Source: Planococcus antarcticus DSM 14505 (GTDB taxonomy: Bacteria > Bacillota > Bacilli > Bacillales_A > Planococcaceae). From it: DNA of 64,000 nt. Under the pieces are notes generated by a model, which worked only from the letters and a program-made list of their open reading frames with translations, made no database searches and was not told the origin of the DNA. The stretch is from NCBI RefSeq assembly GCF_001687565.2, contig NZ_CP016534.2, forward strand, positions 3,166,501 to 3,230,500. The letters are read 5' to 3'. Below are positions 9,387 to 18,329 of the stretch, one piece after another (position 1 is the first letter of the stretch; the number at the start of each line of letters is the position of its first letter). A program made the translations under genes and the position numbers.

Positions 9387-10541
9387 ATGAACTCTTATAA
9401 AAACTACTTATTATCTCAAAATGGTGTAATAAAAGAAGATTTATTGCAATTGGTCCGTTCTCAATCTCCAAGCCATAATAAATTATTAGTTGATCAATGC
9501 GGGGAATTATTAAAGGAAATATTCCACAATAGATTGACGGGTAGTTGGAAGCCTGAAGTTTTTGAACAACAACAAACCGGTAACCATTTTTCTTTTGAAT
9601 TGGAAGACAGTGGATCAAAACCTCGTATTTTGCTTTTATCCCATTTTGATACTGTCTGGGATGTGGATGCAATTCCGTTAGTAGAAAAAGACAATGATAT
9701 TTATGGACCTGGAGTGTTTGATATGAAAGCGGGTCTGCTGTCTTCGATTTGGGCAATTCGTTCACTGCAATCCGAGCTTCAAGAACTTCCTTTTACCCCT
9801 GTATTTCTATTTACTGCTGATGAAGAAATTGGCAGTAAGACTTCCCGCGCCATTATCGAACAAGTAGCAGCGACCTGTGATAGTGTTTTAGTGATGGAAC
9901 CGCCTGTATTTGGTTCCAACGCCCTAAAGACTGAAAGAAAAGGTGTAGGACGGTATATACTCAAAGTGCAGGGAATCAGTGCCCATGCTGGAAATCACCA
10001 TGAAGATGGCGTTAGTGCTATCTTAGAACTATCAAGGCAAATCATAGAACTCGAAAAACTGACCGATTATGAAAAGGAAACCACTTTGAATGTAGGGGTC
10101 ATTAGAGGTGGTACTAGCAGCAATGTTATTTCTTCATCTGCCGAAGCGGAAATCGATTTCCGTGTGACTTCCTATGCAGAAGCCGAAAAAATTATACGCA
10201 CCCTTGAAAATTTAAAGCCTTTTAATAGTGTTGCTACTCTCAGCATTACTGGAGAGTTGAATAGACCACCACTGGAAAAAACCGAAGCGAATTCCTTGCT
10301 TTACCAACAGGCAGTGACTGCTGGGGCAAGAGTGGGAATTGAAGTGAAAGAGGCAAAAGCAGGAGGCGGCAGCGATGGCAACTTCACATCAGCTCTTGGG
10401 ATTCCTACACTCGATGGACTAGGCATACCAGGTGATGGCCCACACGCAATCCATGAACATATTCACTTTGATCATTTCAGTGAACGCTGCGCGTTGATTA
10501 GTGAAATTTGTTTAGAAATTGGAAAAAAAGAAACAAAATAA
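9387..10541 (+). CDS. M20 family peptidase, carboxypeptidase G2-like
   Basis: A third M20 metallopeptidase, divergent from the transport operon. The product (384 residues from this start) has LLSHFDTVWD, GPGVFDMKAGLL (bridging Asp), FTADEEIGS (catalytic Glu) and a final HEHIHFDHF. The CPG2/M20A subgroup removes C-terminal Glu or acts on small peptides. Fourteen extra in-frame codons precede, but AAAGGAAG 6 nt before ATG 9387 decides the start. The AT-rich gap 9223-9386 must hold the promoters of both divergent units. A strong terminator follows. Confidence 0.92.
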   Translation: MNSYKNYLLSQNGVIKEDLLQLVRSQSPSHNKLLVDQCGELLKEIFHNRLTGSWKPEVFEQQQTGNHFSFELEDSGSKPRILLLSHFDTVWDVDAIPLVEKDNDIYGPGVFDMKAGLLSSIWAIRSLQSELQELPFTPVFLFTADEEIGSKTSRAIIEQVAATCDSVLVMEPPVFGSNALKTERKGVGRYILKVQGISAHAGNHHEDGVSAILELSRQIIELEKLTDYEKETTLNVGVIRGGTSSNVISSSAEAEIDFRVTSYAEAEKIIRTLENLKPFNSVATLSITGELNRPPLEKTEANSLLYQQAVTAGARVGIEVKEAKAGGGSDGNFTSALGIPTLDGLGIPGDGPHAIHEHIHFDHFSERCALISEICLEIGKKETK

Positions 10542-10546
10542 GAAAG

Positions 10547-10606
10547 ACTGGATTCTATCGTCCGACACAAAAAGTCGGTTGTATAGAATCCAGTTCTTTA
10601 TTTTTG
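10547..10606 (+). terminator. Rho-independent terminator after the M20 peptidase gene
   Basis: ACTGGATTCTAT and ATAGAATCCAGT form the outer stem, CCGAC/GTCGG an inner stem, and TTCTTTATTTTT follows. It ends about 10 bp before the IS30 left end. Confidence 0.85.
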
Positions 10607-10616
10607 TTCACGCCGA

Positions 10617-10636
10617 TTGTAAAATTAAGCTAGACA
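10617..10636 (+). repeat. IS30 left terminal inverted repeat
   Basis: TTGTAAAATTAAGCTAGACA; matches the reverse complement of the right end at about 18 of 20 positions. Confidence 0.85.
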
Positions 10637-10707
10637 ACTGAAAAAGCCATTCGTGATACACTCTAAATGTATTTTCCGACCAAAGAAAAACAGAGGAGTG
10701 ATCACGA

Positions 10708-11667
10708 ATGACCTACACCCATCTTACCACGGATGAATTGGTGATGATAGAATCCTACCACCGCCAACATATACCTGTGGCGATAATTGCAGAATGCCTG
10801 AACCGTTCCAGGCAGCCGATCTATAATGTCATCAACTTCCTGAAATCGGGCTATACAGCTCTCGATTTCTACAAACAATACAAGAAAAACAAACAACGCT
10901 GCGGCCGACGAAAACTGGTCTTGCCGAAGAAACAAGTTGTCTATATTCAAGACAAGGTGGCGCAGGGATGGACGCCTGATGTCATTGTCGGCCGTGCAGA
11001 AACGGTGATCGATTGTTCCGCACGCACGCTCTATCGCATGTTCAAAAATCAGGTCTTTGATGTAGCCACACTGCCCATGAAAGGGAAACGAAAACCCAAC
11101 GGGCACGAGGAACGCCGCGGAAAGCAGGCGTTCAAACGACATATTTCCGAACGAGAAACCGACTATCCTTCTTTCCAAAAAGAGTTCGGACATATCGAAG
11201 GCGACACCATTGTGGGCGCCCGCCACAAAAGTGCGGTGATCACGCTGGTCGAACGGCTGACGAAAGTCATCATCGCCTTGAAGCCTGCGGGACGCAAGGC
11301 ATGCGATATTGAAACTACGCTGAATCAGTGGTTTCAAGGGGTTCCCAGAAACCTGTTCAAATCCATCACGTTTGACTGTGGGAAAGAATTCTCCAATTGG
11401 AAACCGCTGTGCAACCAGCACGACGTCTCGATTTATTTTGCGGATCCCGGCACGCCTTCCCAGCGCGCCTTGAATGAAAACTCCAATGGGCTGCTTCGAA
11501 AAGACGGCTTGCCAAAGGAAATGGACTTCAACCAGGTGGATCAACCGTTCATTTCCACGGTGGCAGACAAGCGGAATAATATCCCTCGGAAGTCGCTGAA
11601 TTACCGTACACCCCTGGAGGCATTTATGAGTCACCTGAATGGAGTAGATCTGTCTAGCTTAAATTGA
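10708..11667 (+). CDS. IS30-family transposase
   Basis: DDE transposase of 319 residues that would excise and insert the element via the terminal repeats. Near the N-terminus is a helix-turn-helix region (TTDELVMIESYHRQH ... IAECLNRSRQPIYNVI). The catalytic core shows FGHIEGDTIVG (first Asp), SITFDCGKEF (second Asp) and ALNENSNGLLR (catalytic Glu), in the order typical of IS30. AGAGGAGTGATCACGA precedes ATG 10708. The frame is intact and full length, so the copy may be active. Confidence 0.95.
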   Translation: MTYTHLTTDELVMIESYHRQHIPVAIIAECLNRSRQPIYNVINFLKSGYTALDFYKQYKKNKQRCGRRKLVLPKKQVVYIQDKVAQGWTPDVIVGRAETVIDCSARTLYRMFKNQVFDVATLPMKGKRKPNGHEERRGKQAFKRHISERETDYPSFQKEFGHIEGDTIVGARHKSAVITLVERLTKVIIALKPAGRKACDIETTLNQWFQGVPRNLFKSITFDCGKEFSNWKPLCNQHDVSIYFADPGTPSQRALNENSNGLLRKDGLPKEMDFNQVDQPFISTVADKRNNIPRKSLNYRTPLEAFMSHLNGVDLSSLN

Positions 11668-11670
11668 CAA
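11651..11670 (+). repeat. IS30 right terminal inverted repeat
   Basis: TGTCTAGCTTAAATTGACAA, the inverted partner of 10617-10636; it overlaps the last codons and stop of the transposase gene. Confidence 0.85.
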
Positions 11671-11672
11671 AC

Positions 11673-11860
11673 GGAATCATTAAAAAAATCCGGTAATTCA
11701 CTAGCCTTCATCGGAAACTCAGCTTTGCGTTTATCGACAAATGACTGTATGCCCTCGTCAGCATCCGCATTCTGACCGGCCCAATGCAGAAATTTCGATT
11801 CAACCAAATGAGAAGCCTGCGGATGATCTTAAACAAGCATTTACCACAGTAGCCCGCGTG
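11673..11860 (-). pseudogene. C-terminal fragment of an enoyl-CoA hydratase/crotonase, truncated at the IS30 end
   Basis: Read on the minus strand, the frame ending near 11673 encodes ASHLVESKFLHWAGQ, NADADEGIQSFVDKRKAEFP and KASELPDFFND, which is the recognisable tail of crotonase-fold acyl-CoA hydratases. Only about 50 codons remain. An in-frame TAA at 11829-11831 interrupts it, and upstream sequence has lost similarity. The original stop is gone; the frame runs directly into the right end of the IS. It is the remnant of a gene that belonged with the acyl-CoA dehydrogenase upstream. Confidence 0.7.
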
Positions 11861-11935
11861 TAAAGCTTCAGAGTTACTGTTCCATTTCAGTTTTTAATAC
11901 TAGACCATCTTTTAATAGATTGATATATGCCAGAT

Positions 11936-12930
11936 TCAAGGAATCAGCAATACCTTGCCTATACTCATTCGACTTTCGGTATGGGCATGCGCTTTTCCGG
12001 CATCCGTCAATGCAAAGCTTTTGGAGATGGCAATTTCCAGCTGCTTCTGCAGCTGGTATTCAGTTATTTTTTCAGCACCTTCCTTCAGGAATTCAGGACG
12101 GTTCTTCCGGTAGGTGCCCGTACTGTAACCAATGACGGACCGGCAACTGGAATGGAACTGATCCGTTTTGCAATTCCCGGCATCGATCCGTCATTGGCAT
12201 GCCCGAAAGAGACAATCCAGCCAATTGTGGCCAAGCACTTCAAACTTTTTTCAAAATTCTCGCCTGCTACCGTATCAAGAATGACATCTACCCCTTTTCT
12301 TATCGTTAATTCATTAACTTTTTCCACAAAATCCGCTGACCGGTAATTGATAACTTCATCGGCACCAAAAGATTTGGCCCGGTCTATTTTTTCATCGCTG
12401 CCGACAGTCCCAATGATCTTAGAAGCCCCGAAAAGCTAGGCCAATTGAATAGCAGTTGAACCGATTCCCCCAGCTGTGGGATGGATCTAAATGGTTTCAT
12501 CTTTTTCCATCCTCACCATCTTTTGAATGACATTGTTGGCGGTAATGCCGACAGTCAATGATGCAGCGGCAGTTTCGCTGCTGATGTCACCAGGTACCGA
12601 ATACGTTAAATTCTCCGGCGCCACGACAAACTCAGCATAGGAACCGCCTGCCGGAAATGCCGTGACGCGTTGCCCAGGCTGGAACCGGCTCACTTGATCA
12701 CCAATTTCTACAACTACGCCTGCACAATCCAGGCCCGGCGTAAAAGCGGCATCTGCTGCCACTCCGTGATACTGGCCTTGGCGGGCTTTAATGTCAGAAA
12801 AGTTGACGTTGATGGTTTCAACCCGGATCAGCACCTGGTGTACGCCAGGTTTAGGCTTATCCACTTCCTGCAGTTTTAATACTTCCGGCCGGCCGATTTC
12901 TTTGACGACGATTGCTTTTACATTATCCAC
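11936..12930 (-). pseudogene. Broken quinone oxidoreductase (zinc-type ADH-like, QOR family)
   Basis: A full-length but disrupted NADPH:quinone oxidoreductase frame. It starts at GTG 12930 with MDNVKAIVVKEIGRPEVLKL and the family motif GLDCAGVVVEIG, then hits an in-frame TAG at 12487-12489 and another at 12436-12438. After these, GADEVINYRSADF and VDVILDTVAGENF continue in the same frame. Near 12135 a frameshift moves to another frame that carries TGTYRKNRPEFLKEGAEKI, ALTDAGKAHAHTE and finally GKVLLIP with a stop at 11936-11938. The total would be about 330 codons, the normal family length. Two nonsense codons plus one frameshift make function very unlikely. Confidence 0.85.
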
Positions 12931-13079
12931 ACCTTATCAATTTTCAAAATCACCATACAGACTCCAATAACCAACCCTCCACAGATGAGGATAATCATGG
13001 CATATCCCAGATGTCGCGAATCTTCAAGCCCGCAATCAACTTGTACACGCTTTCTGGCTTTAGCTGTTACCCTATCCAT
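12918..13079 (-). CDS. Possible small single-helix membrane protein
   Basis: A 53-codon minus frame from ATG 13079 to TAA 12918, lying between the TetR gene and the broken oxidoreductase. It has a basic N-terminus (TAKARKRVQ) and one predicted membrane helix (YAMIILICGGLVIGVCMVIL), then KIDK. It overlaps the GTG start of the oxidoreductase by 13 nt, a coupling-like arrangement. The ribosome-binding site is poor (nearest GGAG is about 20 nt upstream). It could be a real small protein of the old operon or a decayed remnant; I cannot name it. Confidence 0.25.
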   Translation of the reverse strand: MDRVTAKARKRVQVDCGLEDSRHLGYAMIILICGGLVIGVCMVILKIDKVWIM

Positions 13080-13109
13080 CCACTAGTTATCCCGCTCAAG
13101 CTCCTTTTG

Positions 13110-13694
13110 TCACAATAATATTTTCAATAAATATTTAGCGTAAATCTCTTCTAATTCATCTTTTCCGTATTGCCCTTCCGACGAATACCAGACTTGCACC
13201 CAGTTGGCGGCACCTAAAATCATCATACGGGCCATCTTCTTTTGATCAATGATAAACTCACCTCTGGCTACTCCTTCATCGATGATTCTATCAAAAATTC
13301 CGGCATATTCATCCCGTTTCTGAAAGACTTTCACGATATTCTCCTCAGAGAATATTTGTTCTGGTTTACCGATAAGATTAAAAACTTCTTTTTCCTGAAT
13401 CACGATATCAAGATGTACTTTGATTGCTCTCTGCATTTTTTCTCTAGCAGACAGGTTTTCAAGAAAAAGCTCTTCTAGACGTTCCATGGCACACGACAAA
13501 ATCAATTCATGACATTTATAAAGCAATTCTTCTTTATTTTTAAAGTAATAGTAAAGAGAGCCTTTTGTCATAAGCAATTCAGCTGCGATATCCTCCATCG
13601 TTGCATTTTTATATCCGTTCCTCGCAATAACCAAACTGGCAGAACGAAGTATTTCTTCTTTTTTCTTGGCTGCTTTTTTCTCTCGGAGACTCAT
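13110..13694 (-). CDS. TetR/AcrR-family transcriptional repressor
   Basis: DNA-binding repressor with an N-terminal helix-turn-helix: residues ~10-55 carry RSASLVIARNGYKNATMEDI and MTKGSLYYYFKNKEELL, the classic TetR signature. The C-terminal part is the ligand domain and is not conserved enough to name a ligand. Neighbouring acyl-CoA genes suggest an acyl-CoA-responsive FadR-like repressor, by inference. ATG 13694 is preceded by AAGGAG at 12 nt; an upstream in-frame GTG at 13715 would add seven residues. It lies downstream of the acyl-CoA dehydrogenase gene on the same strand. Confidence 0.9.
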   Translation of the reverse strand: MSLREKKAAKKKEEILRSASLVIARNGYKNATMEDIAAELLMTKGSLYYYFKNKEELLYKCHELILSCAMERLEELFLENLSAREKMQRAIKVHLDIVIQEKEVFNLIGKPEQIFSEENIVKVFQKRDEYAGIFDRIIDEGVARGEFIIDQKKMARMMILGAANWVQVWYSSEGQYGKDELEEIYAKYLLKILL

Positions 13695-13761
13695 ATCCAC
13701 CACCATCTCCTTCACATTGGTCCGTAATATTTTTTCTATCTTTGTATTTCCTGTACTTTTT

Positions 13762-14988
13762 CTATTTCACAATTGAACTTTCCTTCAATTGCTCACGCAG
13801 TTCGAGACGACCGACATCCCGCAAATGGACTTGGTCTGGTCCATCAACTAAACGCAGTGCACGAGCATTGGCGTAATGTGCCGCGAGCGGGAAATCTTCT
13901 GTTAGTCCAGCTCCGCCGAAAACTTGTATCGCACGATCAATAACGTTAATGGAAACGCGTGGAACCGCAATCTTGATCATCGCAATTTCCTTACGTGCCG
14001 ATTTCACGCCTCCTTCATCCATTTTATGAGCTGCATGCAAAGTCAAAAGACGCGCTTGTTCAATTTCAATCCGACTTTCAGCGATAATTTCTCGGATGAC
14101 ATCTTTATCAGCCAAAGTAGAACCAAACGCTTCTCTACTGTCAGCGCGTTTGCACAGGAGCTCAAGTGCCCGTTCGGCAGCGCCTATCGCACGCATGCAA
14201 TGATGGATGCGTCCTGGTCCCAAACGGCCTTGCGCAATCTCAAAACCTCGCCCTTCGCCCAACAGTATATTAGAAGCCGGGACACGGACATTGGTGTAAT
14301 GGACTTCGGCGTGCCCTTGCGGTGCATCGTCATAGCCAAAAACCGTCAGCGGACGGATGATTTCTACTCCCAGTGTGTCAAAAGGCACCAGAATCATTGA
14401 CTGCTGCTGATGCTTCGCTGCATTTGGATCTGTTTTCCCCATGACAATCGCAATCTTACAGCGAGGATCCATCGCTCCGGTTGTCCACCATTTTTTCGCG
14501 TTGATGACGTATTCATCGCCATCACGAACGATGCTACTTTGGATGTTGGTGGCGTCGGAAGAAGCAACAGCGGGCTCCGTCATTGAGAAGCAAGAACGAA
14601 TTTCTCCACGCAATAAAGGTTCGAGCCATTGTTTTTTTTGGTCTTCTGTTCCGTACTTGACGAACACTTCCATATTGCCGGTATCTGGTGCGTTACAATT
14701 GAACAACTCAGGTGCAATCAAGGAACGGCCCATGATCTCGGATAAATGAGCGTAGTCGTAATTCGACAGGCCAGCTCCGTATTCCGGATGATCCAGGAAT
14801 AAGTTCCATAAGCCTTGTTTTTTCGCCCTGTCCTTCAGCTCCTCAATAATCGGCGGTATGGTCCAGCGATCTTCAGCTTCCTGCAGGTACTTTTCGACAG
14901 TCGATTCGTTTGGATAGACATAATCATCCATGAACTTCAGTAATTCCCCTCGTAACTCTTCAGCTTTCGGCGATAATTCTTTAAGCAT
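13762..14988 (-). CDS. Acyl-CoA dehydrogenase family protein
   Basis: FAD-dependent dehydrogenase of the acyl-CoA dehydrogenase fold, 408 residues. Family features include [17 protein letters not shown] (FAD/substrate loop, ~125), the [18 protein letters not shown] segment, [19 protein letters not shown] (~240), and [16 protein letters not shown] (~365). Length and the YVYPNE N-terminus resemble the ACAD10/11-like or FadE-type long forms. GGAGGAAAAGCAA before ATG 14988 decides the start over the 18-codon longer frame. It is apparently intact although its neighbours (ligase, quinone oxidoreductase, hydratase) are decayed, so its pathway role may be lost or moonlighting. Confidence 0.92.
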   Translation of the reverse strand: MLKELSPKAEELRGELLKFMDDYVYPNESTVEKYLQEAEDRWTIPPIIEELKDRAKKQGLWNLFLDHPEYGAGLSNYDYAHLSEIMGRSLIAPELFNCNAPDTGNMEVFVKYGTEDQKKQWLEPLLRGEIRSCFSMTEPAVASSDATNIQSSIVRDGDEYVINAKKWWTTGAMDPRCKIAIVMGKTDPNAAKHQQQSMILVPFDTLGVEIIRPLTVFGYDDAPQGHAEVHYTNVRVPASNILLGEGRGFEIAQGRLGPGRIHHCMRAIGAAERALELLCKRADSREAFGSTLADKDVIREIIAESRIEIEQARLLTLHAAHKMDEGGVKSARKEIAMIKIAVPRVSINVIDRAIQVFGGAGLTEDFPLAAHYANARALRLVDGPDQVHLRDVGRLELREQLKESSIVK

Positions 14989-15097
14989 TTGCTTTTCCTC
15001 CGATATTTTTAAATGTATTTTTCGAGTTATTGCCTGATGCATCTCTTGGCAGCCTGTCGATTAACTCAAATTCTTCAGGAACCTTGAACTTCGCCAT
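14981..15097 (-). pseudogene. Residual C-terminus of an acyl-CoA synthetase (AMP-ligase)
   Basis: A 38-codon frame from ATG 15097, preceded by TAGGAGATTT, encodes [20 protein letters not shown] followed by [10 protein letters not shown]. This matches the extreme C-terminal motif of AMP-forming acyl-CoA ligases (KVPxxFxFVDxLPRxxSGKxxK), but the catalytic Lys of the SGK motif is replaced by Asn and the rest of the enzyme is absent upstream. Its stop overlaps the acyl-CoA dehydrogenase start by 8 bp. Most likely the stump of a deleted ligase gene. Confidence 0.65.
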
Positions 15098-15249
15098 AAA
15101 TCTCCTAAAAAATTCCCTTGAAATTGAATGAGAACCCTTACATGATTATTTAAAAAAGTTCAAACACTTATACTATTGATTCAAAGTTAGTATAGTCGTT
15201 CTTTTTTTGAATTACAAGTCAAATTTCTAATTATCAGAATATTGTTCCA

Positions 15250-15289
15250 TAAAAAAAGAGAGGCTCTGTGTATATCAAAGCCCCTCTTG
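15250..15289 (-). terminator. Terminator of yebC
   Basis: Minus-strand stem AGAGGGGCTTTG with CAGAGCCTCTCT followed by seven T, starting 4 bp after the yebC stop. Confidence 0.88.
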
Positions 15290-15292
15290 CTA

Positions 15293-16012
15293 TTACTCCC
15301 CCAAGTCCGCATTATGATAGACCTGCTGAACATCTTCCAAATCCTCAATAGCATCGATCATTTTTTCGAACTGCACCTGCGCGTCTTCCGGCAGCGGCAA
15401 TTCATTTTGAGCAAGCATGGTCAGTTCAGCCACAGTGAATTCCGTAATGCCGGCATTTTTAAATGCCTCCTGCACCAAATGGTATTGATCTGGCTCTGCG
15501 TAGACGATGACTTCGTCTTCTTCTTCCATGATATCGCGGACATCGATGTCTGCTTCCATCATCAATTCCAGAACTTCGTCAGCTGTTTTGCCTTCGATGC
15601 CGAACACTGCTGTGTGGTCGAACATATATGCGACAGATCCGCTGACTCCCATGTTTCCGCCATTCTTGCCGAAAGCTGCACGGACATCCGATGCCGTACG
15701 GTTGACGTTGTTTGTTAAAGTATCCACAATCACCATGGAGCCATTTGGTCCGAATCCTTCATAACGTAATTCGTCATAGCTTTCTTCCGATCCGCCTTTG
15801 GCTTTTTCCACTGCGCGGTCAATAATCGCTCTCGGAATGCTATAGGTCTTTGCACGTTCCAAAACTACTTTTAAGGCTTGGTTCGATTCCGGATCCGGTT
15901 CGCCCTGTTTGGCTGCTACATATATCTCACGTCCGAATTTCGCATAAATCCGACTTGTGTTGGCATCTTTGGATGCTTTTTTTTCTTTAATATTATTCCA
16001 CTTGCGTCCCAT
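15293..16012 (-). CDS. yebC: YebC/PmpR-family DNA-binding / translation-associated protein
   Basis: 239-residue member of the YebC/TACO1 family, seen as transcriptional regulators and, in recent work on homologues, factors aiding ribosomes on difficult sequences. The signature N-terminus [20 protein letters not shown] is present, followed by [20 protein letters not shown] and [15 protein letters not shown], then [19 protein letters not shown] and an acidic C-terminal third. Length matches the family. The single gene has its own promoter and terminator. Confidence 0.96.
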   Translation of the reverse strand: MGRKWNNIKEKKASKDANTSRIYAKFGREIYVAAKQGEPDPESNQALKVVLERAKTYSIPRAIIDRAVEKAKGGSEESYDELRYEGFGPNGSMVIVDTLTNNVNRTASDVRAAFGKNGGNMGVSGSVAYMFDHTAVFGIEGKTADEVLELMMEADIDVRDIMEEEDEVIVYAEPDQYHLVQEAFKNAGITEFTVAELTMLAQNELPLPEDAQVQFEKMIDAIEDLEDVQQVYHNADLGE

Positions 16013-16065
16013 TAAATTTCCTTCTCTCTATAAAGTCTTACACTGAATGATAGTCACTATCTACT

Positions 16066-16093
16066 ATTATAGTACAAATCATTCAAATGTAAC
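16066..16093 (-). promoter_or_regulatory. Candidate sigma-A promoter for yebC
   Basis: Minus strand: -35-like GTTACA, 16-nt spacer and a perfect -10 TATAAT, about 55 bp upstream of the yebC start. Confidence 0.55.
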
Positions 16094-16105
16094 GTATTTC
16101 AAAGT

Positions 16106-16145
16106 TAAAAGAGCAGTTTTTATCCATTTAAAGGATAACACTGCC
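16106..16145 (-). terminator. Weak terminator downstream of nos
   Basis: Minus-strand GCAGTGTTATCC pairs with GGATAAAAACTGC, then TCTTTTAACTTT; the stem contains mismatches. Confidence 0.5.
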
Positions 16146-16182
16146 CGATCTAAAGTGAGATTGTAGAATTCCCATAGTTTAA

Positions 16183-17289
16183 TTAATAAGGAGCTTGTTG
16201 ATGGAAATAATTTGGTTTAACCAAGTTGTTCTTGTAAGGCTTATGGAAAATATGAGTTGTTGCTGGAGACATGGGTGGAATCAGCCAAGCCCAGTTGCCA
16301 GTTACATCGCGTTCTTCCGCTTCTTCTTTTTTCTCGAAATTTTTAAATTGCTTTGCTGCTGTATGATGGTCGACAATGGTCACTCCGGCATTTTGAAACG
16401 ATTCCAATACCGCGATGTTCAATTCGACTAAAGCTTTGTCTTTCCATAGAGAACGGTTTGACTGTGTATTTAATTTCATCAATTTTGCTAGTTCCGGCAA
16501 GGCATTGTACCGATCTTCATCCGCTAAGTTTCTCGCGCCAATTTCAGTTCCCATATACCAGCCGTTAAAAGGCGCCATCTTGTATTCAATGCCGCCAATT
16601 TCAAGCAACATATCCGAAATAAGCGGTACTCCATACCATTTCAAACCGAGCTGTGAGAATTCCAGGATTTCTGGATGATTGATTTCAACTTCTTTAATCG
16701 ATTGTCGTGGAATTTCTTTTAAAGAAAGTTCATTGTTTGGCATTTGAATCACTAATGGCAAAATATCAAAAGCTGATCTTTCTCCTTGCCAACCAAGCTT
16801 TTGACATTTTTTGGTGAATTCAATAGAACTCGAATCTCCGATAATACCGTTTTCAGTTTCATATCCTGCATACCGAACGAGCTGATGGTTCCACAACCTC
16901 ATCGGTTGTTCATTTTTTGTTGCCGGTCGAAAAATGGTAATGGTTGGACGAATCTTTCCGTCGTTTGTTGCGAAATCAATATGGCGAATTAATGCATCGA
17001 AAACACCTTCTGCCGATGTTTGATGCCGTTCATCAAAGACTGTCAGCGAATTCCAGAATAACCGTCCAATACACCGATTATTATTACGCCAAGCCATACG
17101 TGCACCATGTTCTAACTCTTCATAACTGTGTGTATAAGTCCCCGTACTTTTGATTTCCGTTTTGATTTCAAGCAATCTATCGGCTTTTTGGTGTTCGCTC
17201 TTGCCCAGTTCATCGAAACAAATGCTTAGATAGTCAGTGGCTTCTTCCAATAAAGACATAGTCAAATTGCTGATTGTCATTGTTTTCAC
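16183..17289 (-). CDS. nos: Nitric oxide synthase oxygenase
   Basis: Bacterial NOS oxygenase that converts L-arginine to NO and citrulline using a heme-thiolate centre, borrowing electrons from a host flavoprotein because it has no reductase domain. The 368-residue length is that of the Bacillus/Staphylococcus enzymes. The heme ligand lies in [14 protein letters not shown] (Cys ~73), the arginine-binding Glu in [15 protein letters not shown] (~250), and the pterin-side C-terminus contains [34 protein letters not shown] precedes the ATG. It is monocistronic. Known roles in relatives are oxidative-stress and antibiotic protection, in keeping with the stress genes elsewhere in the window. Confidence 0.97.
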   Translation of the reverse strand: MKTMTISNLTMSLLEEATDYLSICFDELGKSEHQKADRLLEIKTEIKSTGTYTHSYEELEHGARMAWRNNNRCIGRLFWNSLTVFDERHQTSAEGVFDALIRHIDFATNDGKIRPTITIFRPATKNEQPMRLWNHQLVRYAGYETENGIIGDSSSIEFTKKCQKLGWQGERSAFDILPLVIQMPNNELSLKEIPRQSIKEVEINHPEILEFSQLGLKWYGVPLISDMLLEIGGIEYKMAPFNGWYMGTEIGARNLADEDRYNALPELAKLMKLNTQSNRSLWKDKALVELNIAVLESFQNAGVTIVDHHTAAKQFKNFEKKEEAEERDVTGNWAWLIPPMSPATTHIFHKPYKNNLVKPNYFHQQAPY

Positions 17290-17418
17290 TCCTTGCCCAT
17301 ATCATATCACTCGCACCTTATTCTTTTCAGTGACAGAACTCTGAACTCCCTATGTTTTCATTCACTTTTCCAGTACACTTGAACAAACTAAAGAACTTGT
17401 CAGGAGGAGCTCACACCG

Positions 17419-18207
17419 ATGGTCAAAGCAATTTTTTTCGATCTAGATGACACTTTATTATGGGATAAGAAAAGTGTTGAAAAAGCGTTTCAGGAAACAT
17501 GCCATTTTGCTGAAGAATTAACAGGCCAGGACTGTTCTGGTTTAGAAAAAGAAGTAAGAGCTGCCGCAACTGAACTTTACGCAAGTTATGATACATACGA
17601 ATTCACCAAAATGATTGGCATCAACCCTTTCGAAGGCTTGTGGGGGACCTTTGACGATGAAGGACCCGAGTTTCAGCAAATGAAAACTATTGTTCCGTCT
17701 TATCGCCAAGAAGCCTGGACAGCTGGATTGAAAAAAATCAACATTGATAACAGTTCCACAATCGGTAGTCAGCTTGCTGATTATTTCCCTGAAGCACGCA
17801 AAAGAAACCCTGTATTATACGAAGAAAGTTTAAAGGTGCTAGAAGACTTGAAAGAACATTATCATTTGCTCTTATTGACCAACGGATCGCCCAGCCTACA
17901 AGGTCTCAAACTCGAAATCACACCTGAAATCGCTCCTTTTTTTGATTGCGTCGTGATTTCTGGAGCATTCGGAGTAGGCAAACCGGATCCAAGTATTTTT
18001 GAACACGCTTTATCAAAATTCGATCTTTCTGCCGACGAAGTCCTAATGGTCGGAGATAACTTGATGACGGATATTATTGGTGCTGAAAAAGCGGGAATCC
18101 GTTCTGTCTGGATCAATCGTGAACAGAAGGCTCCGCACGAATCAATCATTCCAACATATGAAATTCAGCATTTAGAGGAATTGCTTCAACTGTTAGAACA
18201 ACTGTAA
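17419..18207 (+). CDS. HAD-superfamily hydrolase (YsaA-like)
   Basis: Phosphatase of the haloacid dehalogenase subfamily I, 262 residues. Motif I is FFDLDDTLLW (nucleophile Asp ~8), motif II LLLTNGSP (~150), the Lys motif GVGKPDPSIF (~185) and motif IV VLMVGDNLMTDIIGA. An alpha-helical cap lies between motifs I and II. AGGAGGAGCTCACACCG precedes ATG 17419. It is convergent with the T-box-controlled serA unit; a phosphoserine phosphatase role is possible but only by context, since HAD substrates cannot be read from motifs. Confidence 0.9.
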   Translation: MVKAIFFDLDDTLLWDKKSVEKAFQETCHFAEELTGQDCSGLEKEVRAAATELYASYDTYEFTKMIGINPFEGLWGTFDDEGPEFQQMKTIVPSYRQEAWTAGLKKINIDNSSTIGSQLADYFPEARKRNPVLYEESLKVLEDLKEHYHLLLLTNGSPSLQGLKLEITPEIAPFFDCVVISGAFGVGKPDPSIFEHALSKFDLSADEVLMVGDNLMTDIIGAEKAGIRSVWINREQKAPHESIIPTYEIQHLEELLQLLEQL

Positions 18208-18212
18208 TCAAC

Positions 18213-18243
18213 AAAGGAGGTCCTCATAGTGAGGACCTCCTTT
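18213..18243. terminator. Perfect 14-bp palindromic hairpin downstream of the HAD gene
   Basis: AAAGGAGGTCCTCA and its exact complement are separated by only TAG. It ends in TTT and begins with AAA, so it can act on either strand. The GTCCTCATAGTGAGGAC core is repeated at 18330-18360. Confidence 0.75.
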
Positions 18244-18329
18244 CAGACCGTAAACAAAATCTACCCGAAACGAATAGCAATGAAGATTTATTCTATAACC
18301 ATCCTAAATATTCTTTTGTCTACAATCTC

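Larger units (their letters stand above)
10617..11670 (+). mobile_element. IS30-family insertion sequence
   Basis: About 1,054 bp, containing one transposase gene filling nearly the whole length, bounded by imperfect 20-bp inverted repeats at 10617-10636 and 11651-11670 that share AAGCTAGACA. No convincing target duplication is visible in the flanks (GCCGA on the left, ACGGA on the right); IS30 elements make only 2-3 bp duplications. The right end abuts a truncated crotonase fragment, which indicates that insertion or a linked deletion damaged the resident cluster. Confidence 0.88.

Noticed and set aside
10702..11634. 310-codon minus frame across the IS
   Set aside because: It is the shadow of the IS30 transposase, whose DDE motifs are in the plus frame.
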